Below are positions 36,130 to 48,544 of a stretch of 64,000 nt of DNA, in pieces. A program made the position numbers and the translations under genes. Source of the DNA: Brienomyrus brachyistius (lineage: Eukaryota > Chordata > Actinopteri > Osteoglossiformes > Mormyridae); assembly GCF_023856365.1 (NCBI RefSeq), contig NC_064534.1, positions 10,498,536 to 10,562,535 of the forward strand. The letters run 5' to 3'. Each line of letters opens with the position of its first letter. Position 1 is the first letter of the stretch. The notes beneath the pieces were generated by a model. It had not been told where the DNA came from. It searched no databases and saw nothing but the letters and a program-made list of their open reading frames with translations.

Positions 36130-37030
36130 CATTGCAATAACTTTATGATTTGCAGGGACTCATACCAAAGGCATTACACTGCAGCAAAGGGACAGGAAGG
36201 ATCTGGGACAAGGTAGGGTTAGGGTTGAGTGATACCATGGATTTTTGCTTGTGGTCTCTGACCTCCAGAGGATGAGGAGCTGACGTAAGGGATCTAGTCT
36301 GCATTTAATTTCCCCTGAGAAGCCTTTCCTCCAATAAACGGTCCGGCATCAGCACCACACTATGTTCCTGTCAGCTGCTAAAAATGAAACATGGCCGGTA
36401 ATTTGTTAAATCAATTATTCCAGAGCTCCACAGAGACACCGAGAGAGAGAGTGAGAGTAGAGAGAAACAGGTGAGGTGAGAAGAGAAGCAAGTGTGTTTT
36501 TTGGGCCGAATTTTGTCTTTATACTAGAAACACAGAAGAAATATTAAAAGCAGTGATTCATGTGCTTCAACACGCAGCATCTTCTTCAGTGACTCCGCGT
36601 CATGCTTCGATCCCTTCGACAAAGAAACACTGCAGGCCAACCAGATGACAGCCCCCACGTCTTAAGTGTGTCACCGAACACAAAAACGTCCATCATCAGT
36701 TCGCCTCAAAGAAGTATTTTTGCCCCATCAGCCGAAGTTCCAAGTTGATTGTTGTTTGGCCTCTGTAAAGCTGCTTTTCATGTAGCAGAGAGGCAGCGGA
36801 CCCAGAGTGAGCTGTGGGCAGGAAGATCCCAATCAGTCACCTGCAGGCAGAAAATTCGCTGACATCACAATGGTTGCAAGGCAGTAGCCTTTGCTTTAAC
36901 CCAAATGATTTTAAGCAATGAGGTCAATGAGTGAAGATACAGCACCTTCCTAGCCAACTGCCACTCAGTCTAACAGACTGGCGAACTGTGACAAGATCCA
37001 AGATTGATACTTTCTGGATTTACACGACGG
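36130..37030. other. Intergenic DNA, nothing recognised
   Basis: Unique sequence with a (GAGA)n patch near 36440. No exon or RNA gene seen. Confidence 0.4.
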
Positions 37031-37035
37031 AAATG

Positions 37036-37495
37036 GGAGGTAGGCCAGTATGGTGGCTCAATATTTGACACTTTTGCCTCACAATTTGACTCTATATATG
37101 TGTGGAGTTTGCATGTGCTTCCTGCGTTCTACGGGTGTCCATCCATAGGTTTGTAATTAGGCTAACTGGTTAGCACTGTTGCCTCACACCTCTGGGACCT
37201 GGGTCTCCGCCATGACTCCATGTGTGTGGAGTTTGCATGATCTCCCCATGTCATCGTGGGGTTTCCTCTGGGTACTCCTGTTTCCCCTCACAGTCAAAAG
37301 TCACGTTAATTGGAATTGCCAGATTGCCTGTAGGTGCATGAATGTGCCTCTAAATTATCCAGAGAGTATTACTGTGTGTACGTGTGCCTTGAGATGGACT
37401 GGCATCCCATCCAGGGTAAAACCCCAGCCTCGTGCAAACTGGGTTAGGCTCCAAGCCCCCATGACATATGGTTAGAAGATGGATGAATGGATTTG
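37036..37495 (+). mobile_element. L2-tailed SINE, one copy plus a partial copy
   Basis: 37155-37495 runs TGGTTAGCACTGTTGCCTCA (box A region), CTGGGACCTGGGTCTCC (box B eroded), GTGTGTGGAGTTTGCATGAT, then tail AGATGGATGAATGG. A second head/body piece precedes it (37036-37130). Confidence 0.75.
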
Positions 37496-37499
37496 AGGT

Positions 37500-38310
37500 T
37501 GTGCGGCGCTTTTACCATAATCCAACTGCAGTAAATTTATAAAGTGCGCAGTCTGCTTTCAACAAATACACCTGGCTCAGAAATTCAGTGGTAAATCTCC
37601 CAAGGGGATTAATACTGATTCATCCCAGGGGCAATAACAGATGGATGCTCAGTGACAATAGTCCTGCACCAAAAAAAAAAAAATCTCGCAGGAGGAAAAT
37701 CAGCCATGATCTTCCTTATGTGGGCATTTTCAGCTCACAATCAGGCAAGAAAATACTGAGAGGGATCCTGCCTTTATTCCAAAGGAGATGCTTCATGTTA
37801 CAATACATAAGCTAACCTATAGGCCTCAAAGTCAATGCAATGAAATGATAGAAATGTACTGATTAACAGAAACACAGAAACGACGCGATGTTTTTTAAGT
37901 TGTTGCCATTTGAAGCACAGGAGCAGTGCATTGGCTCTGTGAGCACCATTGTACGTGTGCATGTCTGCTGAATGGCTGCATCTGCCCAAGTGCATGCATA
38001 TTGCACCGTTGGTTATTCCCACATATCCTGTCTTGCTGTCCTTTGATATTCACACATTCATACATGCAGGTGAGGGTGAAGCTTGGGGTCAGTCATTTAT
38101 CTGGTGCCCCGGTAGCATTGTGGGGAGGTCAAGGGCCTTGATCGACAGACATGTGACTATACTGCCAAGGACAGAATTCAGACGGGCGACATTTCGATCA
38201 CGGGCACCCAGGCCTAACCCTGCTGTCCCCAGGATTGTGTGAGATCCTCAGCCAGTCAAGAGACATTAGATTCAAATGATTTAGTGTTTCTAGATGGCTC
38301 CTGTTGTGTG
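37500..38310. other. Intergenic DNA with SINE remnant
   Basis: A13 run at 37670-37682. 38085-38225 resembles a minus-strand SINE head (CAAGGGCCTTGATCGACAG, CGACATTTCGATCACGGGC). No gene. Confidence 0.4.
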
Positions 38311-38312
38311 GT

Positions 38313-38314
<2 letters not shown>

Positions 38315-38368
<54 letters not shown>

Positions 38369-38610
38369 TGTGTGTGGCTATGTATATATTACATTATGGA
38401 GATTGGATGTCCCCACAATGTGATAAAGCCCAAAAAACTAAAAATGCCAGTAGTCTTGTATTTAGTTCGGTTACTTACGGTTACGGTTAGGGCTGGGTGG
38501 GGGTTAAGGTCGTCATGTTGGGATTAGAGTTTCCCCCATAGAAATGAATGGAGAGTCCCCACAAAGACATAGCTACAAACCCGTGTGTGTGTGTCTGAGT
38601 GTGTGCGTGC
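38315..38610 (+). mobile_element. TG-flanked MITE family, copy D
   Basis: (GT)~26 at 38315-38366, then GGCTATGTATATATTACATT at the left end; the right end reads TTGTAGCTATGTCTTTGTGG inward. The core has GGTTACTTACGGTTACGG, TTAGGGCTGGGTGGGGG, TAAGGTCGTCATG, AGTCCCCACAAAGACAT. A second GT stretch follows at 38583. The clearest member of the family. Confidence 0.8.
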
Positions 38611-38819
38611 ATGTGTGCACGCACCCAGCTCGGAGACAGCATTCCATCTCCTGCCCTCTGCTTCCTGGGACAAACTCCAAGCTCACTGTGATCCTGCACT
38701 GGCTAAGTAATTATGAAAAGTGGATGGATCAGAAACATGCTATAGAAGACCTGTTTCAAAATGGAGGAACCTCAGAGAGGTTGTTGAGTATAAAAAGAAA
38801 GCATTAGATAATTGTGTAT

Positions 38820-39470
38820 TGTTCTTTGTTTTGCTTTGGACAGGGTTAATGAACACATTAAGGGAAAGGCAGCCACTATTTCGGTCTGCCCCTGCCGTAT
38901 TTTCGCTTAGCTTGTTTCTCATTAAGTCTGCCAGCTGGCCCGTCAGCATGGAGCAGTCCTTCATTTCTTCTCTATGGCTACATAACGCTGTGCTTCTTTG
39001 TCTCTGCAGCTCCTTCTCATTCATAGATAATCGCCTCACAGACGTGGCGCTGCCCCGCAACATGATCTCCGCCCTCTGGCGCCCTGCCCCCGTGTGGTAG
39101 CGGGTTAGCGTGTTTGCAGGTTAGCGGGTTAGCGCCGCGCGCCGTCCCTCATAAAGCCCGCTCCGCCCTCGTCGGCGTCCTCTGCCCGCAGCGCTAATAG
39201 AAGCCACCAGAGGCTCTGATAGAGGCTTAATGGGTCAGCGTAATTGGTCGGGAGGACTCTGGGTGCATGAGTGCGGAGCCAATTATGAGTCTGAGGTCTC
39301 TGTTCGGGGGGGAAACATTTGTCGAGGGGCTTCGCGGGATGCAGCTGACTTGCAGAGCGAAGGTGGAGGTGGGGGGGGAGGGGGGTGGGCGCTTCATTAG
39401 GGGAGGTTGGTCCCACAGCTTGATGATGCAGTGCACTCATTAGGAGAGGCCAGTGTCGGGCTCTGAAAAG
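38820..39470. promoter_or_regulatory. Candidate CNE block with an exon-like segment
   Basis: 38840-39060 is mixed-composition DNA with an acceptor-like TTTGTCTCTGCAG (38997-39009) before an open stretch (SFSFIDNRLTDVALPRN...) ending at TAG (39098-39100). I recognise no protein. 39100-39440 is CpG-rich with CAATTATGAGTC. More likely regulatory than coding. Confidence 0.3.
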
Positions 39471-39597
39471 GGGGAAGGGGCTGGACAGTGATCTGACTGC
39501 CGTTCAGCATCAGCCCAGGGTGTCAGTCCTGTAGACAAAACCTGCCGCTGATTGTAATGTATTAAATGGAAAAAAAGAAGACAGTTGTGAATGGTGT

Positions 39598-39770
39598 GTG
39601 ACCAGGTTGTGATAGGATGGTTGCTGGTTCAAATCCTGTCCTCAGCAGAATTGTAACATCTCCAGTGGGCCCTTGAACAAGGCCCTTAACTTCCTGAAAT
39701 GCATTGGGGGCACAAAATACCTAGTTAACCCCCCTTAACTGCAGTCACAGCCCAGCTTTGCTCTTAACTA

Positions 39771-39775
<5 letters not shown>
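39598..39775 (+). mobile_element. tRNA-derived SINE
   Basis: GGTTGCTGGTTCAAATCCTG (box B), GTGGGCCCTTGAACAAGGCC, CCCTTAACT. Standard order for the fish SINE with the 'TTGAGCAAGGCCCTTAACC' middle. Runs into (TA)n. Confidence 0.75.
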
Positions 39776-39810
<35 letters not shown>

Positions 39811-40080
39811 AAAACTCCGGTTTCCCCCCACAGTCCAAAAACATGCTGAGGCTAATTGGAGTCGCTAAATTGCCCATAGGTGTGCATGTGTGAGTGAATG
39901 GTGTGTGAGTGTGCCCTGCGATGGGCTGGCCCCCCATCCTGGGTTGTTCCCTGCCTCGTGCCCATTGCTTCTGGGATAGGCTCCGGACCCCCCGCGACCC
40001 AATAGGACATGCGCTTTGGAAAATGGATGGATGGATGGATATATATATATATATATATAGCTATATATATATATAGCTAT
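39776..40080 (+). mobile_element. 5'-truncated L2-tailed SINE inside a (TA)n array
   Basis: 39811-40038 reads CTCCGGTTTCCCCCCACAGT, AACATGCTGAGGCTAATTGG, GGGATAGGCTCCGGACC, ending AAAATGGATGGATGGATGG. (TA)n lies on both sides (39776-39803 and 40040-40078). Confidence 0.85.
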
Positions 40081-42115
40081 AGCTATTTATAGCACCTGGA
40101 CATACTGTACATAGTATACATGGTACATAAAGTTTATACACACTTATATACCATATACATAGATATAGTATAAAGATGTGTATGTCTCACAGGAGAGAAG
40201 CTTTCCAAAGTACTTGTGCATCATTTCTTTTTTAAAAGGCATTGGTGTATGGATTTTTCATGCATTAAAAAGTTAGCCCTGTGTTCCCAAGAACTGTAAG
40301 GGATAAACAGACAGGTACAATGGGGAAGGTTGGTCTGTGTGCCTGAAGAGAGCGTCGTGTCATTGAGAAGACGGATTGAGCAGGGTGAGCAGAAGTGAAA
40401 TGGAAGGTAATCCCCGGCCGGTCTCTGCGGACGGGTGGCTGCCGCCATCCGGCCCTGAGCGGGGCATTAAAATCTCCGCCACATTCGCTTGTCCGGCTGA
40501 CACTTTAATCCCCTTTAGAGCCGGAGAGCGAAGACTTACGCCGCAGCACGTCCAGGTCAGCCTGCGAGAGCCTGACTGCGCCGCTTCCGTAGTAGCAAAG
40601 CTTTATCCTTTCTGATGCCAACTCCCCCACACCCCACCCCACCGCTTTTTAAAGTTTAATTCCTGCTGTTGCTGGTAGACTGGAACGCATGGCCTTCCCC
40701 ATGATGGTTCCCTAACACGCCTGACACACACACACACACACACACCTCTGGTACGCACCTCATTCAGCGTCTTATCAGTCTGCTGGGAAAGTCATTTTGC
40801 CTCAGTGGTGGGGGACTGGCACCTCCCCTGTGTGCCTGTATCATGCACCCCCCCCCCCCCCATCCCCCCCTCCACCCCGCTGACGATACTTTCAGGCTTA
40901 CAGGTGGATTTGTAAACATTGCCACCATTCTATAAACGCAAATATGGAACTCCCTGTCCTCAGATTACTGGTCAAACACAGACCCTGTGGATTAGGCAGC
41001 TCACGGTAGAGCTCACCGCGCCCAGGTGATGATGGAAGCTTCCGGTGAAAAGAGAAGGTGACCAAAACAGGGGCCACGCCTTAACGTCTCAGCCGCAAGA
41101 GACACATGCAGTCGTGTCGATGATGTCCTGCATTAAATCCACCCTCAAACCCTTTCAAACTTCATTGGGATGCCAACCTTTTATCAGTTTTAACTTTGAG
41201 CAGATTGTCCTCAGAAGCTAAATTAATCATGTGAAATGGGGCCGCTTAAGTTGGGAGACATTACAGTCATATCACCATAATGTGAGGTATCTAATAGTCT
41301 TTAAGGGGGCACTGTGGGAGCAGTTAATGGCTTTTCTCCTACAGTGAAACATCTGTGTGGAACCAACTTGTCTTTGTCGACACAGTTTTTTTGTATAACC
41401 TGCCCTAATATCCTTGTGTTGGGAGATTGCTTTTGCGTTTCTTGTTAGATTTGTGTAATGAAACAGTAAAATCCCATTCCCTGGACTCTAACTGATGCCG
41501 CAAGTGAGACTGATGAGATAAGACCCCGCTGGCTCGGAATTGAGACGAGCTTCACAGTTGTTGATTGTTGAATCTGAATCTTGGCAGAAAGAAAGGGGGG
41601 GTAATCTGTCTCATAAAATTGTGAGTGTTTCCGTACTGCTTCAACTAAAAGGGGTATTACCGTCGAAATAACCCCCCACCCCACCCTCTGTTTTTGAATG
41701 GCAATCTTTCCCATCTTCTCTCTCTGTGCGCCACTTTCAAAATAGTTCACTCCGCACGTCCCCCTGGGAATGGCGCCTGCCAGATGAGTGAATAATATCA
41801 CGAGGAAAGAAAAGGGAATCAATAAACTGTCAAACAATGAAACCGGAACCTAACAAATGACTCGTAAGATAGGTAGCCAGCGTCTGCGATGCTCCGATGC
41901 AGATGGACTTTCGGAATGAGATGTTTGGCTTTTTGGACGTTTTGTTTGCATAGAGGAGCGTGAGCCCATTGTAAACGTGTCCAGTGGTACCCCTGCTGTC
42001 TTTCAGGGAGACAATGCAATCCATTTCCCATAGAATTGGCCCAGATGACATAATTTAAAAAGACAAATAGACAGATTGATCAAAAGACAGACAGATATAT
42101 AGATATATACATACA
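40081..42115. other. Intergenic DNA with CNE-like block (about 40370-40640)
   Basis: 40370-40640 is CpG-rich and unique (GGGGCATTAAAATCTCCGCC, GACACTTTAATCCCC). (CA)11 near 40724-40745 and C14 near 40848. The rest shows no gene. Confidence 0.35.
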
Positions 42116-42119
42116 TAGA

Positions 42120-42970
42120 GTGGGACCCCCCCCATCCTCAGTTTCAGTAACTGGAGTTTCAGTTATCCACGAGTTACCACAGTCTGGAAAAAATTGGAAT
42201 ATTTCTAAAATAAAGTGCTTCATAAGTTTCAAACAGCGCACCAAGTGAGTACCGGCTGTAACATGGTGAAATCTGTTGGCCCAGTCACACCCAGTTCGTG
42301 ACTCTTCTCCCTTGCTTCCATACCTGCGCTTCCCTGCAGAACTCTCATCCAGTCTGTCTCCAGCATTCCTGCTGATCGCATTCGTTGCCGCATTATTGCA
42401 GTGTCTGTGTTATACAAAGCAAAACCTTCATTGCTTTGTCATTCCTTGATGCATGATATTTCTTCATTGCTCTATCACTTTTTGAGCATTAGGCTAAAAT
42501 GGGCGAGTCCCTTTCATTTGAGAGAGTATGGTACTGCACTATAGTACTGCATATTGTGTGCAAAAATGTACACAATACTGTATAATGTACTTAATTATTG
42601 CTGTATTTACTGTATTTAATGCTGGTAATGTCTTACTGTGTACAACTTATCAATGAAAGTTTACCATATGTGTAACTGCATACACACACACATGCATACA
42701 TACATACACATATACATATATGCATACACACATACATGCATACATACAAACATACACACATACCTATACACATGCATACTTTATTCACTCCGAACAAAAC
42801 TGCAGTCACGTATGGCAACCCAAACTAATCAGCACTTTTTAAAAGCAGCCCCATCTCAGAAATCTACTGTAGCAGAAGGTGGCATTATAAAAATGTAATC
42901 TTCATACTGAGGGTTAGTTCCGTACATCGCAGATTCGCTAAGCGATGAGGTCGTTTGGAAGCCTCAGTCC
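42120..42970 (+). mobile_element. Tigger/pogo-like non-autonomous element
   Basis: From memory, the order of words resembles the mammalian Tigger1-type element: CAGTTTCAGTAACTGG, GTTATCCACGAGTTACC, TTCATAAGTTTCAAACAGCG, GGTGAAATCTGTTGG, TATTGCAGTGTCTGTGTT, TAATGTCTTACTGTG and a terminal AGTTCCGTACATCGCAG. A (CATA)n microsatellite (42690-42780) interrupts the 3' part. No transposase remains. Confidence 0.5.
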
Positions 42971-42974
42971 ATTG

Positions 42975-45300
42975 TTGGACACCTAGATCCACCAAGATAA
43001 GTTTTCCCAAGAAATGGAGAAAGCAAGATGAACTCTGAGTCGATGGGCAGATACCGGGAGATTAAAGCATCCAGTTTGTAAGAGTGAGCAACGGAGATTA
43101 TGGGCAATGGGCGGTGGAGCTAGATTGGGCAACATCTAAAAGTGTTAAAGGCAAGTAATGCTGCTGAGAATCTCATACTGCTGTGAGATGAGGCACTCAA
43201 ATCCCACAAGAGGAGAAACATTTTTATGGGTAGAAGGGGGAAGCCGAGCGAAGGTCCCAGCCTTGCGTTTCCTGTGGATTGGGAGCCTAGGAGAAGCTCC
43301 ACTCCTATATTCCGCTATCGGCAATATGCCCTTAGCCTGAAGCCAGTTGTAAATCTATTTCCAGAAGAAGCCTTTCTTTGACTCGACTTTCATGTCCACT
43401 GTGAAGCAGCATGTAGGTGGCTTGTACAATACGGGGACCTTCCATCTTAAGTGCTCCTTAGTGATCTGCGCTGCCAGAATATTAAACATGTGCCGCTCAA
43501 AACGTCCAAGGCTGAGCAGCTCGTTTCGCTTTTCTCTAGCATTGTTGTTGTGCTTTTATTTCAGCAGACGCTCATAACCGTATCATGACATTGCCCCCCT
43601 CCCTACCCCTTCCTAGCCACAAGGCATTTTATGAGTCAAGACCCTAAAGCATAATGCTGATGCTGTCCTGGGTGTGGTTCAGGACCCGAAGGAGCCACCA
43701 ATGGCTGCAGCATCCAGCATTTCTTGTTAACCTGCCTGTTTACTGTGTTGGCCGCTGTAAATGTGCTGGCCAGCAGAAATACTACAGGAGGTGCTGGGTA
43801 ATTGCCTCGTGCGGAATTGGCCGCGTCTGTTTTCACCAGGCCGCTGTTTGCACAGACTCTCCCCGCTCAGGAAGGAAGGTTGTCAACTGGCCGCTGTGTC
43901 ATCATTTCCTCCACTTAGTCCCATTCTGCCGTCAGCTGCAGAAGGGCGGCTTGGTCGCCCCTCTCTGTAGATCCCCGTCGCATTAATGAGATTATTAATC
44001 CTGAGAATATCAACAGAGATTGAAACGGTTTGCGGAGATTCCAATAGCTGTGACACGGGACTCCTTGGGATGATTCTCCGTCATAATCAGGTGTAGAGCA
44101 ATCATTCAGGTTTAAAGTCAGGGTTGGTCCCTGCTATCCATCTCTCTTTAGCTCTGTTTTTGCAGTCGCCTCTGCTTCCTGTTGCTGTTGTTTGCCACTG
44201 TTGTTGTTGTTGTAGGGTTTCTTTTTCTGGAACACACCTACTGTACGACCGCGGCCAATGTCACGGGCCGTTCTGTCATCCTCCCACCTCTGTCTCAGCC
44301 TAATGAGCTCCTTCATCTCATCCATTTTAATCTTGGAACTAAGAGGGTTTAATTACAGGCATTCGAAGGCAAGAAGCGGAGCCAGAATCACCGACCTCGG
44401 CGTTTCCCTGTCGCGGCGGCGTGTCTGTTGTTCACAAGGACGTGGGAGATTTATTTTACGTCTGCTCGCAAAACGCCTGTCATTGTGGCAGAGCCGCAAT
44501 TAACCCCTAGAGCTACCGGAAGCACCCCTGTTGATAGACAGGGTGTGCAGATTTCAAATCTCCATTTAGGGGGGTCAAGGTCTCCCAGGAAGCTTGGTGA
44601 CAAATTAGCCGTGACAGACAGTGTGTCATGCGAGCAGGAACACCATTCTCTCTGAGATGTTTGACTGACGTCTGGTAATGAAGGCCAGCAGCAGCACAAA
44701 CACTTACATCTTGCACATTTCCTTACAGGTTTTAATATGATCCAGTAATATTACAAGAAGAGAACACAGGTCATTCTTTAAATTAAAATCAAAACTATCA
44801 GCAGCTAATTGATAAAAACCCAATGAGAAGCACAGCAAAATTACATGTACATTGTTTTACATACAATGCAACACAGGCATGTTATAAATGTCCATGGTTT
44901 ATTTAATTTTTGTTTCACTTTTGCTCTCCGCATCAGGATAGCTATCGATGGCTGTCAGCCAACAGAAGTGAGGCTCACAGCACACTATGCACTGGGCAGG
45001 CGGTGGAATCTAAACAAGCGGGGAGATCATTCAACCTTTGCATGTCCATTTTCTCAGGCGATGGACAGGAAAGCAACAGGATGAGCCTTTTGGAAAATAA
45101 ACCCGCCCCCCCCCCGGGAATTCAATAATGCACCCTTAGATGCAGGTGGACGACTGAAAGGTCAACCAGGGACAAATCTAGGATTTGACCCTTATGGGGG
45201 CTCATTGCCCAGTAAGGTATACAAGGTGATAGTAATCAATTACTACTGCTTTTGCTAGTATTTTCCCTGGCTCTTAGTGTCCTAGGCCTAGCGAGCCATG
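42975..45300. other. Intergenic DNA with CNE-like stretches
   Basis: 43980-44120 (CGCATTAATGAGATTATTAA, ACTCCTTGGGATGATTCTCC) and 44280-44480 (TAATGAGCTCCTTCATC, GGTTTAATTACAGG) look like conserved elements. A (TTG)n patch lies near 44200. No exon recognised. Confidence 0.35.
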
Positions 45301-45309
45301 CAGTCAGGA

Positions 45310-46605
45310 TCACAAACATTTGTGAAATAAGGCGTAATTCTCCGTGAATTCAAGTGTGGTACTTAAATTGGATGCCACCTTTACAGTAAGTCAGTTCGTG
45401 AAATGTCTTACCTGCTAGATATTCCACGGTAGTATAATTGCAAAGTGGAAGCATTTATGTACAACAGAAACGCAGGCTATGGAGTGGTAGACCATGTAAA
45501 GTAACAGAGCGGGTCTGCCGAGTGCCGAGGCGCATGGTGCGTAAAAGTCAGAAACGCTCTGTTGACTGAGTTCCTCTGGCATTAACCCCAGCAAAAACTG
45601 TGTGCTGGGAGCTTCATGGAATGAGCTTCCATGGCCGAGCAGCTGCATACAAGCCTCACATCACCAAGCGCGATGCCAAATGTCGGACGGAGTGGTGTAC
45701 AGCACGCTGCTGCTGGGCTCTATCTGTTTGGAAATGTGTTCTGTGGAGTGACGAATCACGCTTCTCTGTCTGGCAGTCGGATGGACGAGTCTGGGTTTAG
45801 CGGATGCCAGGAGAACGTTCCCTGCCCGCCTTGTACCAACTGTAAAGTCTGGTCTTGTTTATCAGGGGTGGGCTGGCCCCCTTAGTTTCAATGAAGAAAA
45901 CTCCTAATGCTTCAGCCTTCCAAGACATTTTGGACAATTCTATGCTTCCAACATTGCGAGAATAGTTTAGGGAAGGGCTTTCTCTGTTCCAGCATGACTG
46001 TGCCTCAGTGTACAAAGCAAGGTCTATAAAGATATGGGCGAGAGAGTTTGATGTGAAAGAACTTGACTGGCCCACACAGAGCCCTGACCTCAACCCCATC
46101 CAACACCTTCGGGATGAACTAGAACATAGATTGCGAACCATGTTTTCACGTCCAACATCAGGGCCAGACCTGACAAATGCTCTTCTGGATAAATGGGCAA
46201 AATTTCCCAAATCTTGTGGAAAGCCTTCCCAGAAGAGTGGCAGCTGTTATAGTTGCAAAGGGGGGACCAACTCCATATTGATGCCTCTGGATTTAGAATG
46301 GGATGTGTTACGTGACCAACAATTAACATAAATGGTACAACATAAGTTAAGGATGCCATAGAGACGGTGATGAGCGAAAACCGAAAGAATGAAATCACAT
46401 CAACCAATAGAAAGTGGGCAGCGGAAGTGGGAGGGGCCCCAGTCGTCGGAACTGGGCATCTTAACAGCCGAAACCCAGCTCCTCAGAACAGAGCATGTCG
46501 GAGCCACCTAGAGATTAGAGTGGAAAACACAAAGAAAACACCATTCCAGAAAGTTCCTGTGGGTGTAATGGCCAGGTCTCCCAACACTTTTGTCTGTATA
46601 GTGTA
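45310..46605 (+). mobile_element. Decayed, near-full-length Tc1-type transposon
   Basis: Starts with the region around AAACATTTGTGAAATAAGGC and runs to a recognisable Tc1 terminus, CAACACTTTTGTCTGTATAG then TGTA. No matching left inverted repeat was found, so the 5' end is lost or diverged. It contains a broken transposase gene. A SINE lies immediately to the right. Confidence 0.8.
45330..46300 (+). pseudogene. Tc1 transposase pseudogene
   Basis: Recognisable in several frames: helix-turn-helix region first, then LWSDESRFSVWQSDGRVWV (first catalytic Asp), LFQHDCASVYKARS (second Asp) and SPDLNPIQHLRDELEHRL, where the catalytic Glu of the DDE triad is Gln. Stops and frame changes (for example TAG after GRVWV at about 45800, and shifts near 45880 and 45970) make it non-functional. 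The C-terminal part, with a Cys-rich end, is open from 46008 to 46331. Confidence 0.85.
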
Positions 46606-46617
46606 TATAATTTTTTT

Positions 46618-46805
46618 TTAGCAGACATTTTTATCCAAAGCAGCACACATTTCTGAGATTGTGGGGTCAGACGGTCCCTGAAGTAATTGGGGTTAAGGGT
46701 CTTGCTCAAGGGCCCAAGAGTAAAATCACTCTGTCACCCTGGGCTTTGAACCAGTGACCTTCTGAGCACAAACACTGCATTGTAATACACTAAGCCACAG
46801 ACCAC
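46618..46805 (-). mobile_element. tRNA-derived SINE, nearly complete
   Basis: Minus strand: GTGGCTTAGTGTATTACAATG (box A region), GGTCACTGGTTCAAAGCCC (box B), GGGCCCTTGAGCAAGACCC, tail GCTGCTTTGGATAAAAATGT then CTGCTAAA. The clearest example in the window of this SINE family. Confidence 0.85.
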
Positions 46806-46809
46806 CCCA

Positions 46810-48490
46810 TGACAAAGCTCCTTACCTGACTTAGTTCCACCTTAGAATATTTTTACACCACTCCTCCTTACAGAACTCCTCTCTTTCTTCTCTCCTGTGC
46901 CTTTATGGGAATTTCAATATTTTAGATCCCTGTTTCTCTGAAATAATTCAATTATTTTATTTATCCTATTTTAGGCATATGCACAATGAGCTGCTGATTT
47001 CCACACAGGCGGAGTATCCGTGCCTCACTGGCTGCTGCGTATTTTCAGGCATCCCGTTTTCCAGGTTTTGTACAAATTCTGCACCATAATACTTTGGCTG
47101 GGAAGCACTTTCTGCGACTGACTGCAGCCAAGAGCTGAAATGCAACCTGGTTAAGATACAAGCTGAGAAACGCTGGTGGGGGGTGACTTTGGCTTGGACC
47201 TGCTGCAGATGGAACGAAATGCTGCAGGGATTGGCTGGGGTTCACTGTAGCTGGAATAAACCTGGTGAAATTAATTCTGTTAGGGATGCAGGGGCTGGGT
47301 TAGTCTCCGTCTGGGTTAGACTATAGCTGGAATATAGTAAGCGGAATAGGTTCTGTTTGGAATACATTGGCTGCGATAACCTCTATCTAGGATAGACTAT
47401 GGTTGGTGGTGAGTTAGCGGAATAGATTCAATAGCTCATACCCCAACCTAATCTTTACTGAGTCCCTTTCAAAGAGATCCTCGGACTCGTGTCGCAATAT
47501 ATCGCGCATTTATGCAGCATTTGTGCCATGCTCACTTTCCCATCTGCCTTTTTCACCATATTAGCGCATGAATTATTAAAAAGCAGGGAAAATGGGTTTT
47601 GATATTTTGATGGATTTACCCAAAGTCAAAGTCAAACGCGAGGGCTGCTCTATTTTTGGATATTTTAGTTGATCAAATATTTATGGAGGGATAAAATGTG
47701 AGGAGATGATTGGTCTTTAGAGGACATTTAACAGATGCATGTGAGTTATAAATGGCAGGACATGCAGTTATGACACAGAGCGAGCGCTACCATGCTGTCA
47801 CGTGACCACGTTTCTCCAAATACACTATTATCTTGGACAACCCTGAGCTTCTTCAGCATCCATGTGCTAATGTCATGTGACGCAGGGGGTCGGGATGGTC
47901 TTCGGTGGAGAGGGTCGATGTCAGATGACAAGCACCTTCATTCACCTGTGACCATTTTCTAATAGTACAAATCTGACTCCATCTGCAGCTCCATTAGTAG
48001 ACTGCAGACATGGTGTCTGTCTATCACTGCTTTACTGAAATATAGATAGCCGATCTTTTTGTTCATTCCTCTCTTCCAGTCACCAAAACCCGAAAACTGT
48101 ATAAAAGTCCCTCTTTCATCCTCAAATACCTGTGTCCCTTGAATGTGCAAGACTTGCATTTCTCTTACCCCTCCTGGTCAAGCAGAAGTTCTCCTTAATG
48201 CCGTTTCTTAGCCTCAGAGATATACCAGTAAGCAAGCTTCACGTAGCACAGCTAAAAAAGAAAGTTACACAACTCATCTCCGGTTGGCCTTCATGCATGG
48301 GCTCACAAAGCCTTCCTAGAATCCTTCCAGTCCTCACACTCCTCAAACACAAATACAACTAAAACTGCACAGTAGTTCCTAACCTCTTGAACTGTGAGTC
48401 AAGCTGCTTAAAACTCCCATTCATCACCAGTGGTCAAAGAACCTCAAAGTATACTGCACATCGACTTTTATTTATCTGCAATTTATCCTG
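46810..48490. other. Intergenic DNA with degenerate repeat and CNE-like stretch
   Basis: 47230-47430 has diverged ~25-40 bp repetition of TGGGTTAGACTATAGCTGGA-like words. 47520-47700 (GCATGAATTATTAAAAAGCA, GTTGATCAAATATTTATGG) looks CNE-like. No gene. Confidence 0.4.
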
Positions 48491-48494
48491 CATT

Positions 48495-48528
48495 CCCACC
48501 CCCCCACCCCCCCACCCCCCCACCCCCC
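48495..48528. repeat. (C7A)n tract, G-quadruplex/i-motif type
   Basis: C3-A-C7-A-C7-A-C7-A-C6 on the + strand. The minus strand has four or more G-runs separated by single T, an ideal G-quadruplex pattern. Confidence 0.85.
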
Positions 48529-48544
48529 ATTTTTACTTAATATA

